64,000 nucleotides of DNA from Nocardiopsis coralli (lineage in GTDB: Bacteria > Actinomycetota > Actinomycetes > Streptosporangiales > Streptosporangiaceae). The notes under the pieces are model-generated. The model searched no databases. It was not told the origin of the DNA and saw only the letters and a list, made by a program, of their open reading frames with translations. Location: the NCBI RefSeq assembly GCF_014892575.1, contig NZ_JADBGI010000011.1, forward strand, positions 293-64,292. Direction: 5' to 3'. Shown one piece after another: positions 1-8,428 of this stretch. The translations under genes and the position numbers were made by a program. Position 1 is the first letter of the stretch; the number at the start of each line of letters is the position of its first letter.

Positions 1-2
1 AC

Positions 3-1385
3 CTCAAGCGAGTCAAGCCGGCCACCTCGGTGCAGACCCTGGACCGCACCGCCCACGCCCTGGGGCTGACCTACAACCCCAACCGGGCGGAGAAGAACGA
101 AGAGGCCGCTTTCGCTGAGCGCGGGGCGCGCCTGCAGACTTCGTTCGCCGGTTTCACGTTCCAGGCGTGGGGTCCTGCTTCCGACGGTGAGCGCCTCAAG
201 GCAGCGCTGGCCTCGTTCACCGCCCCCTACGGGGCCACCGACAAGACCACCGACGCCAACGGCGTGGGCACTAACGCTGGTGGCGCCGAAGGCGCCGCCT
301 CCGGCGGCACCGGCACCACCGGTGCCGACATCGGCCTGATCCCCGCGGGTGAGTCGGTGACCTCGCGCTACGCGCGCACCTACGACGCCCTGATCTCCGC
401 GGCCGGGTTCGCACACGGCCACCACGGCCACGGCACCACCAACGGCAACGGCTTCGCCGGTGCCACCACCGTTGCTGCTGGCGCTGACCCCGTCGGCGGT
501 GCCGATGGCGCTGGCGGCTCTGCCGCTGCCGCTGTCACTGGTGGCGCCAGCGCTGCTGGTGGCTGCTCGCAGCCGCCCGGCACCAAGGCCGTCATCAACA
601 TCACCGTGCCGCTGTCGGCGCTGCTGGGCTTCGGCTTCGCCTTCAACAACGACAACGAGGCCGACGGCAACGCCGTCGCTGGCGCCGAAGGCGCCACCGC
701 CAAGGCGGGCACCGCAGGTGGCGCCAACACCACCGCGGCAACCGGGAACACCGGGGCGACCGCCGTCCCCGGCCCCGAGCCGGGCACCGGGTCGGACCCC
801 GATTCGGGCACCGACTCCGAATCGCCGCCCGGCACCTACACCGGCACCACCACCGGTCACGGTGCCACCGGCGCCGCAGGTGGCACCAACGCCAACACCG
901 GCCCGCCCTCCACCACCCCCGATTCCCCGGGCCCCTCCGGTTTCCCCGGTGTGCCCGTCTCCTCCGGTGTGGCCGTGACCGAGGACGGCAACGTCCTGGC
1001 CCTGTCGGCGGTGCGTGCGATGGCGCCGACGGCGCAGATCCGCCGGTTGATCTTCGATGACCGTACCGGCCTGCCCCTGGACCTGGGCCGGGCCCACCGC
1101 CTGGCGCCCGGTTACCTGCGCACCGCCGCTTTTGCCGGGCACACCACCTGCGCATGGTCGGGTGGGTGCGATGTGCCGGTCTCGCAGTGCGAGGCCGACC
1201 ACATCACCGAGTTCTCCCACGGCGGCGAAACCAAGGCCACCAACCTCCAGCCGCTGTGCTCGACCCACAACCGCGCCAAGTACCGCCGCTCGAACAACAA
1301 CCACACCGGCGGTGCCGAAGGCGCCAACGGCGGCTCGGGTACCGAAGGCACCGGCACCGGCACCGGCACCACCGGCACCGGCTAG
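3..1385 (+). CDS. DUF222/HNH endonuclease domain protein, 5' partial
   Basis: The reading frame is open through the left edge of the window, so the true start is upstream and only the C-terminal part is seen. The visible part has a DUF222-like segment, then a long Gly/Ala/Thr-rich low-complexity region, then a C-terminal HNH module. The HNH module has Cys pairs around CAWSGGCD, the core DHITEFSHGG, and NLQPLCSTHNRAKYR, which gives the metal-binding His/Asn/His pattern. Proteins with this architecture are multicopy in Actinobacteria and are the coding part of the M. tuberculosis REP13E12 repeats. Their cellular role is not established. The tail ends in a (TG)n run matching the DNA-level repeats. 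The family call is secure; nuclease activity is inferred. Confidence 0.8.
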   Translation, partial: LKRVKPATSVQTLDRTAHALGLTYNPNRAEKNEEAAFAERGARLQTSFAGFTFQAWGPASDGERLKAALASFTAPYGATDKTTDANGVGTNAGGAEGAASGGTGTTGADIGLIPAGESVTSRYARTYDALISAAGFAHGHHGHGTTNGNGFAGATTVAAGADPVGGADGAGGSAAAAVTGGASAAGGCSQPPGTKAVINITVPLSALLGFGFAFNNDNEADGNAVAGAEGATAKAGTAGGANTTAATGNTGATAVPGPEPGTGSDPDSGTDSESPPGTYTGTTTGHGATGAAGGTNANTGPPSTTPDSPGPSGFPGVPVSSGVAVTEDGNVLALSAVRAMAPTAQIRRLIFDDRTGLPLDLGRAHRLAPGYLRTAAFAGHTTCAWSGGCDVPVSQCEADHITEFSHGGETKATNLQPLCSTHNRAKYRRSNNNHTGGAEGANGGSGTEGTGTGTGTTGTG

Positions 1386-1548
1386 ACCAGCAGGCCTCTT
1401 CCACAGGCCGCCCGCCCCAGGCCCGATCCCCCTGCCGAGCCCCGCTCTGGCCGTCAGAGAATCTCCAGGACCGGCTCCAGTGGTGCACGCTGGGACGGCG
1501 ACTGCCGCAACTGGCCCCGCAGAGACCCACGGCCCACCGCCCACCACG

Positions 1549-1623
1549 CACCGGGCACCGGGCACCGGGCACCGGGCACCGGGCACCGGGCACCAGGCAC
1601 CGGGCACCGGGCACCGGGCACCG
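1549..1623. repeat. 7-bp minisatellite, unit CACCGGG
   Basis: About 10.5 head-to-tail copies of CACCGGG. Only the seventh copy (1591-1597) differs, reading CACCAGG. Such near-perfect identity suggests recent slippage expansion. It lies about 160 bp after the HNH gene stop. Confidence 0.95.
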
Positions 1624-1745
1624 CTTCTGGAGCATCTCCATCGAAGGCCCAACACATACCCACCCACGGCGGCGGCCCGCACTCTGTCCCCACCGGACCC
1701 GATCGCACGTGAGCCTGCTCCTGGCCCGAGCGGCCCTTCCCAGCG

Positions 1746-1806
1746 GTTGATAGTGCTCTTTCGAGCACCTGAAAACGTTGTCAGTGCCTAATGGAGCACT
1801 ACCAAC
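1746..1806. repeat. 13-bp imperfect inverted repeat, 35-bp spacer
   Basis: The arms are GTTGATAGTGCTC (1746-1758) and GAGCACTACCAAC (1794-1806), with one mismatch. The spacer contains a further GAGCAC. The segment is notably AT-richer than its surroundings. It could be a terminator-like structure, a recombination site or the remains of a mobile element; the sequence does not decide. Confidence 0.6.
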
Positions 1807-1887
1807 GACACAGAGCCGGATACCGGCCCCACCAGCGTCACCAGCAACCGGGGGTGAGCCGAGGCAGGCCCACCCGGGACTCACCCG

Positions 1888-2000
1888 CACACGTGCCACC
1901 CCTGACACTCAATGCCCTGCCGGGAGCGCGCGGGGCCGGGGAGGCTGCCCACACACGTGCCACCCCCGACACTCAATGCCCTGCCGGGAGGGCGCGGGGC
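1888..2000. repeat. Two 49-bp direct repeats, 64-bp period
   Basis: A 49-bp unit starting CACACGTGCCACCC and containing CACTCAATGCCCTGCCGGG occurs at 1888-1936 and 1952-2000. The copies differ at only two or three positions. No coding function is apparent. Confidence 0.9.
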
Positions 2001-2349
2001 GTGCCGTGCCTGTGCCGTTGCCGTTGCCGTTGCTTGTGCCGTCGCAGGAGCGAGCCACCACCCCCGCACCTTGACCGTTGGTCGCAATGAAGCGCCCCAG
2101 GGGGTGGGCAGTTGCAGTTGGCTCTTGGACCCCGTTCCTTTGGGCTGCCAGGGGGCCTCGGGGGTGAAGGGGGTTCGTCGATGCGGGTCGGGTCAGCCCG
2201 GCGAACAGGGCCGGAACGCACACCCCGAGGCGCCCCGAACAACCACGCACAACGCCGACACATCCACTCCAACCCTGTGAACTGGTGGGGCGCCGACGCG
2301 GGTTGCGAGAAGGCCCGGCCGGGCTACGATCCCGACCCCCGACGAACCA

Positions 2350-2502
2350 CCACCCCCGAGGCAGCACGACAGAACACCTATCCCGCCGACCACCCCCGAG
2401 GCAACACCACAGAAGACCCGCCCCACCGCACACCCCCGAGGCAACACCACAGAACACCCATCCCGCCGACTACCCCAGGGCCAGCACCCCAGAACAACCC
2501 CA
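2350..2502. repeat. About 40-bp tandem repeats, 3.5 copies
   Basis: Units containing CCCCCGAGGCAACACCACAG begin near 2350, 2390 and 2431, followed by a degenerate fourth unit to about 2502. The whole unit repeats, with no unique spacers, so this is a minisatellite and not a CRISPR array. Confidence 0.85.
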
Positions 2503-2627
2503 TGAACAGCACACCCCGAATAACCAGAGGTGCGGTCGGATCACCCGAGGTGCGGCCGGGGCTGCGCGCGCTCTAGTGTCATACCGGACAAGAACCAGGA
2601 CAAAGACGTCGACAGAAAGACACACGG

Positions 2628-4004
2628 ATGGACGCGCGCGCCTACATCGAGGCCCACAGGGACGACTTCCTCTCCTCACTCGACGAGTGGCTGAGGATCC
2701 CCTCGATCTCCTCCGACCCCGGACACCACGAGGACGTACGCGCCTCCGCCGAGTGGCTCGCCGAGCACCTGCGCGGCACCGGCTTCCCGGCCGTCGAGAT
2801 CTGGGAGACCCCGGGCCTGCCGTCCGTCTTCGCCGAGTGGCAGGCCGCCGACCCCGACGCACCGACGGTCCTGGTCTACGGCCACCACGACGTCCAGCCC
2901 GTCGACCCCGTCGGTGCCTGGGAGACCGACCCCTTCACCCCGACCCTGCGCGGCACCTCTCTCTACGCGCGCGGCGCCTCCGACGACAAGGGCCAGGTGC
3001 TCTTCCACGCGCTGGGCGTGAAGGCCGCGCTCGCCGCGTCCGGCGCGGACGCCCCTCCGGTGACGATCAAGATGCTCATCGAGGGCGAGGAAGAATCCGG
3101 CTCGGTGCACTTCGCCGACCTCATGCGCGCGAAGCGGGACCGCCTGGCCTGCGACACCGTCGTCATCTCCGACACCACCATGTGGTCCGCCGACGTCCCC
3201 TCCATGTGCGTGGGCATGCGCGGGGTCACCGACCTGCAGATCGACCTGCACGGCCCCGACCGCGACCTGCACAGCGGCTCGTTCGGCGGCGCCGTCCCCA
3301 ACCCGTTGCAGGGCATGTCCGACCTCCTGTCCGCCCTGCACGACGACGACAACCACATCACTGTTCCCGGGTTCTACGACGGCGTCGTCGAGGCCTCCGA
3401 CGAGGAGCGCGAGCTCATCGCCCGCCTGCCCTTCGACGAGAAGGGGTGGCTGGACACCGCCGCCTCCTCCGCGACGTGGGGGGAGGAGGGCTACAGCACT
3501 CTCGAGCGCGTCTGGCTCCGGCCGACCGCCGAGATCAACGGCATGTGGGGCGGCCACATCGGCGAGGGCCGCAAGACCATCGTCCCCGCCTCCGCGCACG
3601 CCAAGGTCAGTTTCCGTCTCGTCCCCGGCCAGGACCCCGTGAAGATCCAGCAGGGTGTGCAGCAGTTCGTCGACGCCCACACCCCGGCCGGACTGCGCGC
3701 GGAGACCCACTTCAGCGGACCGGGCACCCGCGCCTGCGCCTCCGACCTCGACTCCACCGCACTCAAGGCCGCCCGCTCCGCCATGGAGCAGGCCTTCGGC
3801 AAGGAGGTCCTCTTCACCCGCGAGGGCGGCAGCGGGCCCGAGGCCGACATCGCCGAGATCCTCGACGCCCCGCTCGTCTTCGTCGCCGTGGGCCTGGACG
3901 AGGACCAGATCCACGCGCCCAACGAGAAGGTCGAGGTCCCGCTCCTGCTCAAGGGTGCCGAGAGCGCCGCCCACCTGTGGCGCGAGCTCGCCGAACGCTC
4001 CTGA
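2628..4004 (+). CDS. M20-family metallopeptidase (dipeptidase-like)
   Basis: A 458-residue cytoplasmic zinc peptidase of the M20/M25/M40 clan, expected to hydrolyse dipeptides or small peptides. The metal-ligand landmarks are all present in order: YGHHDVQP near residue 87, ARGASDDKGQ near 118, the catalytic-base region IEGEEESGS near 150, then REGGSGPEADI and HAPNEKV toward the C-terminus. The length is normal for the CPG2/carnosinase-like subgroup. The ATG start gives the family's usual N-terminus, and no Shine-Dalgarno site is strong upstream. It is followed by 173 bp that include a hairpin, so it is probably monocistronic. The natural substrate cannot be told from sequence. Confidence 0.9.
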   Translation: MDARAYIEAHRDDFLSSLDEWLRIPSISSDPGHHEDVRASAEWLAEHLRGTGFPAVEIWETPGLPSVFAEWQAADPDAPTVLVYGHHDVQPVDPVGAWETDPFTPTLRGTSLYARGASDDKGQVLFHALGVKAALAASGADAPPVTIKMLIEGEEESGSVHFADLMRAKRDRLACDTVVISDTTMWSADVPSMCVGMRGVTDLQIDLHGPDRDLHSGSFGGAVPNPLQGMSDLLSALHDDDNHITVPGFYDGVVEASDEERELIARLPFDEKGWLDTAASSATWGEEGYSTLERVWLRPTAEINGMWGGHIGEGRKTIVPASAHAKVSFRLVPGQDPVKIQQGVQQFVDAHTPAGLRAETHFSGPGTRACASDLDSTALKAARSAMEQAFGKEVLFTREGGSGPEADIAEILDAPLVFVAVGLDEDQIHAPNEKVEVPLLLKGAESAAHLWRELAERS

Positions 4005-4128
4005 ACCGGAACCCGGCCCGGTCCCGCAGGGGCCCGCTACGACCGGGCCGGGAACCGTGTGCCTCCGCGCACCGCATCACGCGGGCATGCGCGGGGGCGC
4101 CACACTGTTGTGCCAGGAGTGGACCACG

Positions 4129-4152
4129 GGGGCGCCCCGTCCAGGGCGCCCC
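4129..4152 (+). terminator. GC hairpin between the M20 peptidase and nudC
   Basis: A perfect 9-bp stem, GGGGCGCCC/GGGCGCCCC, has a 6-nt loop and ends 25 nt before the nudC start. It has no U-tract. It could end the upstream message or act in the nudC leader. Confidence 0.4.
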
Positions 4153-4177
4153 GCGACCGATCCGGGACGAAGGAGCC

Positions 4178-5137
4178 ATGGCAACCGACGCAACCGACCC
4201 GACCCCCTCGCTGGCCCGAGCCACCATCGACCCCGCGGGGCACCGCAGGGCCGACCGCGACTGGCTCGACAAGGCCTGGTCCGACCCCTCGACCCGCGTC
4301 CTCGCCCTGGACGGCGGCCCGCCCGACAGCCGCGGCTGGAGCACGCCCTCGCCCCGCCGCACACGCTCCCTCGTCACCACCGACGGCCCCCGCCGCCTGG
4401 CCCTGACCACACCCGAACGGGCGCCCGAGGGCGAGCGGTACTTCCTCGGCGCCGAGAACGGCACCGCCTACTTCGGCGTCCGCAGCCCCGAGTCCCTCAC
4501 CGAACCCGCAGGTACGGCCGCCGCGACCCTCGGCGAGGTCGGAGCGCTGCTGGGCGACCGCGACACCGGGCTCCTCACCCGCGCCGTCGCCCTTGCCAAC
4601 TGGAACGCCACCCACCGCTTCTGCCCCCGATGCGGCGGACCGACCCGTCTCGCCTCGGCCGGGCACGTGCGCGTGTGCGAGAACGACGGCGACGAGCAGT
4701 ACCCGCGCACCGACCCGGCCGTCATCATGCTCGTGCACCGCGAGAACGCCGGCCGCGAGGAGGTCCTGCTCGGCAACAACCCCCGGTGGGACGCGCAGCG
4801 CTACTCCGTGCTCGCCGGGTTCGTCGACGCGGGGGAGTCCCTGGAACAGGCCGTCGCACGCGAGGTCGCCGAAGAAGCGGGGATCGTCGTCACGGACCCC
4901 CGCTACCTGGCCTCCCAGCCCTGGCCGTTCCCGCGCAGCCTCATGATGGGCTACACCGCCCGCGCCGTCGGCGAGACCGAACGCACCGACGACGAGATCG
5001 GCGAGCTGCGCTGGTTCACCCGCGACGAACTCGCCGAGGCCGTGCACGGCGGACACGTACGCCTGCCCGGGGCGGTCTCCATCGCCCACACCCTCATCGA
5101 GCACTGGTACGGAGGAGAGCTCCCGGGCGGCTGGTGA
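4178..5137 (+). CDS. nudC: NAD(+) diphosphatase / NADH pyrophosphatase NudC
   Basis: A 319-residue Nudix enzyme that hydrolyses NAD(H) to NMN(H) and AMP and can remove NAD caps from RNA in characterised homologues. It has an N-terminal NUDIX-like domain, then a zinc-ribbon remnant CPRCGG with a later Cys near residue 167. The second CxxC is reduced to CENDG, so the fourth zinc ligand is missing, as I recall for other actinobacterial NudC proteins. The Nudix box GFVDAGES...REVAEEAGI is intact, followed by the NudC hallmark SQPWPFPRS. The start ATG follows GACGAAGGAG. M. tuberculosis also keeps nudC close to mycoredoxin and uvrD2, supporting a redox/NAD homeostasis setting. Confidence 0.93.
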   Translation: MATDATDPTPSLARATIDPAGHRRADRDWLDKAWSDPSTRVLALDGGPPDSRGWSTPSPRRTRSLVTTDGPRRLALTTPERAPEGERYFLGAENGTAYFGVRSPESLTEPAGTAAATLGEVGALLGDRDTGLLTRAVALANWNATHRFCPRCGGPTRLASAGHVRVCENDGDEQYPRTDPAVIMLVHRENAGREEVLLGNNPRWDAQRYSVLAGFVDAGESLEQAVAREVAEEAGIVVTDPRYLASQPWPFPRSLMMGYTARAVGETERTDDEIGELRWFTRDELAEAVHGGHVRLPGAVSIAHTLIEHWYGGELPGGW

Positions 5138-5162
5138 GCGGTGCGTGCGGGCGCCCGGACGG

Positions 5163-5609
5163 TCAGGGCCCCACACCCAGTTCGTCGGGGAGCACGGTCA
5201 GGGGGCTGTTGCTGCTCTCCACCACGTCCCGGGCCAGGTCGGCGACCTTGCGCCCACGCGAGCGCGCCGACGAACGCAGCCGCTCGAACGCCTCCCGCGT
5301 CGGCATCGTGTGCCGCTCCGCCAGCACGCCGATGGCCTGCTCGACCACCACACGCGAGTGCAGCGCGTGCTCCAGCTGGGAGATCGTGTGCCGCAGGCGT
5401 TCCACCTCGGACGCGCCCTCGGGTGCGCGCCCGGGCGCCTGCGTGCGCGGCCGGGGGGAACCCGTCTCGCTGTTGATCAGGTCGGCCAGGACCATCGCGC
5501 TGATCAGGTCCGGAACCTCCGGGCCGCCCTCGACCCGCCACCCGGTCGGGGTGCGTCGCACCACGTCGGTGTCCACCGGGTGGCCGGCGGCTATGTCGTG
5601 AGGCCTCAT
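5163..5609 (-). CDS. ANTAR-domain RNA-binding regulator
   Basis: A 148-residue protein. The C-terminal half matches ANTAR: a coiled segment VERLRHTISQLEHALHSR, then VVVEQAIGVLAERHTMP and AFERLRSSARSRGRKVADLA. ANTAR domains bind paired RNA hairpins and act as antiterminators. The N-terminal part is short, lacks a recognisable PAS or GAF sensor, and contains a Pro/Arg-rich linker. The alternative start GTG at 5627 is preceded by GGAAG at good spacing and would add six residues. It faces nudC with only 25 bp between the stops. The target RNA and signal are unknown. Confidence 0.85.
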   Translation of the reverse strand: MRPHDIAAGHPVDTDVVRRTPTGWRVEGGPEVPDLISAMVLADLINSETGSPRPRTQAPGRAPEGASEVERLRHTISQLEHALHSRVVVEQAIGVLAERHTMPTREAFERLRSSARSRGRKVADLARDVVESSNSPLTVLPDELGVGP

Positions 5610-5767
5610 CTCGTTGCCCAACTCCACACTCCCCGTCTTCCGTCTTCGTCGAGAGCCGCCCGTCCGCGGCTCTGCCGTCGTCGGCCGGGGTGCCGTGGGA
5701 GGCACGGCCCGTGCTCCGGCCGGCCGGGACACCCGGGGGAGGGTGCCGCCGGCCGACCGGGGCCCGG

Positions 5768-6028
5768 CTACGACAGCTCGGCCAATTTCTGCTTCACCTG
5801 AGCGAGAGACGGGTTGGTCATGGCCGTGTCGTCGGCGAAGACCAGCGTGGGGACGGTCGCGTTCCCACCGTTGACCTTCATGACGTAATCCGCGGCCCCC
5901 GGGTCCTGTTCGATGTCCACCTCGCGGCCCGTGATCCCCTCCCGGGACAACTGGCTCTTGAGCCGCTTGCAGTAGCCGCACCAGGGGGTGGTGTACATCG
6001 TGAACTGTTCGGTGTCCGTGTTCGTCAT
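5768..6028 (-). CDS. mrx1: Mycoredoxin (glutaredoxin-like, mycothiol-dependent)
   Basis: An 86-residue thioredoxin-fold protein with the mycoredoxin active site TPWCGYCKRLK (Cys17-Gly-Tyr-Cys20), the cis-Pro segment ATVPTLVFADD, and the C-terminal NPSLAQVKQKL helix. It reduces protein-mycothiol mixed disulfides in Actinobacteria. The ATG at 6028 gives the usual length. An in-frame GTG at 6037, preceded by GGAAAAG, would add three residues. It is divergent from uvrD2, as in mycobacteria. A SigR-type promoter lies upstream (6083-6108), fitting thiol-stress control. Confidence 0.92.
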   Translation of the reverse strand: MTNTDTEQFTMYTTPWCGYCKRLKSQLSREGITGREVDIEQDPGAADYVMKVNGGNATVPTLVFADDTAMTNPSLAQVKQKLAELS

Positions 6029-6082
6029 CTCGCTCACGTCTTTTCCGTCTCGAGGTCGGGGATCACTTCCGTCCCCCATCCC

Positions 6083-6108
6083 AACACCGGGCGGGTTCGG
6101 CGGCTTCC
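6083..6108 (-). promoter_or_regulatory. SigR/SigH-type promoter for mycoredoxin
   Basis: On the minus strand GGAAG (6104-6108) and GTT (6083-6085) are separated by exactly 18 nt. This fits the GGAAT-N18/19-GTT consensus of the Streptomyces SigR and mycobacterial SigH thiol-stress regulons. The match lies 55 nt upstream of the mrx1 ATG. Confidence 0.65.
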
Positions 6109-6310
6109 CGCGGCCACGCGACACCACGTGGGACGCATCACAGGGCGATCTGGTTCGACCCGGGTGCAAATGCCCCCGTACCGATCCGCTCTCCGACGGC
6201 GCCGATACTTGAGAGACTGTCTCCTCAGCACGCGCAGCCGTCCCTCCGATGCACCCCCGGGGACCGCGCTGCCGTTGCCCGCAGCAGCCCCGACCACACG
6301 CAGGAGCACC

Positions 6311-8428
6311 ATGGACCCCGACCGCGTCCTGGAGGGACTCGACCCGGAGCAGACCCAGGTGGCACGCGCCCTGCGCGGCCCCGTGTGCGTGCTCGCGGGC
6401 GCGGGAACCGGCAAGACCCGCGCCATCACGCACCGCATCGCCCACGCCGTCGCGAGCGGGGTCGTGGCCGAGCAGCAGGTTCTGGCGGTCACCTTCACGG
6501 CCCGGGCCGCGGGTGAGATGCGTGGCCGGTTGCGGACACTGGGAGCCCCCCGGGTCCAGGCGCGTACGTTCCACTCCGCGGCGCTGCGCCAGCTCTCCTA
6601 CTTCTGGCCCGACGCCGTCGGCGGTGAGAAACCCACCCTCATCGACAGCAAGATCAAGGCCGTCGCGCAGGCCGCGCACATGGTGGGGCTCCAGCCCGAC
6701 CGCACCGGGTTGCGCGACCTCGCCAGCGAGATCGAGTGGGCCAAGGTCACCCAGGTGCGCCCCACCGACTACGAGAAAGCGGTCGCCAAGGCCGGACGCG
6801 ACACCCCGACGTCCTCGCCCCAGGAGGTCTCCCGGGTCTTCGAGGCCTACGAGGACCTCTGCCGCGAGCGCAACCTGCTCGACTTCGAGTCGATGCTCGA
6901 GCTCACCGCCGGCATGATCAACGCCGACCCCGGCATCGCGCAGAAGGTGCGCGGCCAGTACCGCTACTTCGTCGTCGACGAGTTCCAGGACGTCAACCCG
7001 CTGCAGAAGCTCCTCCTGGACGCCTGGCTGGGCGACCGCGACGACCTGTGCGTGGTCGGCGACCCGAGCCAGACCATCTACTCCTTCGCCGGCGCGACCC
7101 CCGGTTACCTCACCGGGTTCGCCGCGGGCCACCCCCACGCCACCGTGGTCGAACTCGTGCGCGACTACCGCTCCACCCCGCAGGTGGTGCGCGTGGCCAA
7201 CCACGTCATCTCCCAGGCCCGCGGTTCGGCCGCCAACAGCCACCTGACCCTGCGGGCGCAGCGCCCCGACGGCCCTGATCCCCTCTACCAGGAGTACGAC
7301 GACGAGCCCGCCGAGGCCACCGGCGTCGCCCGCAAGATCCGGGTGCTCATGGACAGCGGCGGTGTGCCCGCGAGCGAGATCGCCGTGCTCGTGCGCACCA
7401 ACTCCCAGTCGGCCGCCTACGAACAGGCCCTCACCGACGAGGGTGTGCCCTTCACCGTGCGCGGTACCGCCCGCTTCTTCGAACGCCCCGAGATCCGCGA
7501 GGCCGTGCACCTGCTGCGCGGGGCCCGCCACGGCGCCGCCGACGACGCGGGGGAGGACCTCGTCTCGGGCGTGCGCCACCTGCTCACCCAGTTGGGCCTC
7601 ACCGAGACCGCACCCGAGGGGCGCCAGGCCCGCGAACGCTGGGAATCGCTGTCCGCCCTCGCCCAGCTCGCCGAGGACATGGTCGCCACCGCCGGCAGCC
7701 GCGTGACCATGGCGCACTTCCTGGAGGAGCTCGAGGCCCGCATGGCCACCGAGCACGCGCCAGGGTTCGAGGGGGTGACCATCGCGTCCCTGCACTCGGC
7801 CAAGGGTCTGGAGTGGGACGCGGTGTTCATGTGCGGGCTCCACGAGGGCATGATGCCGATCATCTACGCCGAGACCGACGAACAGGTCGAGGAGGAGCGC
7901 CGCCTCTTCTACGTCGGCGTGACCCGCGCGCGCGAGCACCTGTCCATGTCCTGGTCGCTGTCGCGCTCGCCCGGCGGGCGCCGCACCCGCAAACCCTCGC
8001 GCTTCCTCGACGGCCTGCGCCCCGCCTCGCCGACCACCGGAGCTCGCCGGGACCGCCGCAACAACCGTGTCGTGCGCTGCCGGGTGTGCGGGGTCGCCCT
8101 CACCGAGGCCGCCGAGCGCAAGCTCGGACGCTGCTCCGACTGCCCCTCCACCTACGACGAGGCCCTGCTGGAACGCATGCGCCACTGGCGGCTGCTGACC
8201 TCCCGGGCGCAGTCCGTGCCCGCCTACGTCGTCTTCACCGACGCCACACTCCAGGCCATCGCCGAGCAGGAGCCCAGCAGCCTGGAACAGCTCTCCACCG
8301 TGTCCGGTGTGGGGGCGCAGAAGCGCGGTCGCTACGGTGAAGCGGTGCTGGCCCTGGTTCGCGGAGCCGACCCGGAGGCCCTGGTCGAAGCGCACACCGC
8401 AGACATGGAGGACACGACCGATGACTGA
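6311..8428 (+). CDS. uvrD2: ATP-dependent DNA helicase UvrD2
   Basis: A 705-residue superfamily 1A helicase for DNA repair. It has Walker A AGAGTGKTRAI near residue 33, Walker B VVDEFQDVNPLQ, the motif III region GDPSQTIYSFAGA, and C-terminal helicase motifs including SLHSAKGLEWD and VGVTRAREHLSMSWS. The C-terminus carries the UvrD2 signatures: a four-cysteine zinc motif (CRVCG ... CSDC) and an HRDC domain (from about residue 635). The Cys-HRDC pair distinguishes UvrD2 from UvrD1/PcrA. The start ATG follows GCAGGAGCACC. The last eight bases overlap the thioesterase start, indicating translational coupling. Confidence 0.94.
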   Translation: MDPDRVLEGLDPEQTQVARALRGPVCVLAGAGTGKTRAITHRIAHAVASGVVAEQQVLAVTFTARAAGEMRGRLRTLGAPRVQARTFHSAALRQLSYFWPDAVGGEKPTLIDSKIKAVAQAAHMVGLQPDRTGLRDLASEIEWAKVTQVRPTDYEKAVAKAGRDTPTSSPQEVSRVFEAYEDLCRERNLLDFESMLELTAGMINADPGIAQKVRGQYRYFVVDEFQDVNPLQKLLLDAWLGDRDDLCVVGDPSQTIYSFAGATPGYLTGFAAGHPHATVVELVRDYRSTPQVVRVANHVISQARGSAANSHLTLRAQRPDGPDPLYQEYDDEPAEATGVARKIRVLMDSGGVPASEIAVLVRTNSQSAAYEQALTDEGVPFTVRGTARFFERPEIREAVHLLRGARHGAADDAGEDLVSGVRHLLTQLGLTETAPEGRQARERWESLSALAQLAEDMVATAGSRVTMAHFLEELEARMATEHAPGFEGVTIASLHSAKGLEWDAVFMCGLHEGMMPIIYAETDEQVEEERRLFYVGVTRAREHLSMSWSLSRSPGGRRTRKPSRFLDGLRPASPTTGARRDRRNNRVVRCRVCGVALTEAAERKLGRCSDCPSTYDEALLERMRHWRLLTSRAQSVPAYVVFTDATLQAIAEQEPSSLEQLSTVSGVGAQKRGRYGEAVLALVRGADPEALVEAHTADMEDTTDD

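Larger units (their letters stand above)
1386..2627. other. 1.2-kb non-coding, repeat-rich intergenic region
   Basis: No convincing gene is seen on either strand. Frames that stay open here are Pro/Arg-rich by-products of high GC and lack family resemblance or a good ribosome binding site. The region holds three unrelated tandem-repeat arrays and one inverted repeat, listed separately. It also carries the upstream region of the downstream peptidase, where a weak TAGTGT hexamer sits at 2574-2579 without a good -35 partner. Confidence 0.7.

Noticed and set aside
2350-2502. CRISPR-like spacing of 40-bp units
   Set aside because: The whole unit is repeated, there are no unique spacers, no cas genes are present, and the repeats are degenerate.
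1778-2576. Several 80-180-residue frames in the intergenic region after the HNH gene
   Set aside because: They follow the tandem repeats in all frames, show no family features and have no plausible ribosome sites.
2285-4177. A long open frame on the plus strand running into nudC
   Set aside because: It is out of frame with the M20 peptidase, has Arg/Pro-rich composition, and becomes meaningful only at the nudC ATG at 4178.
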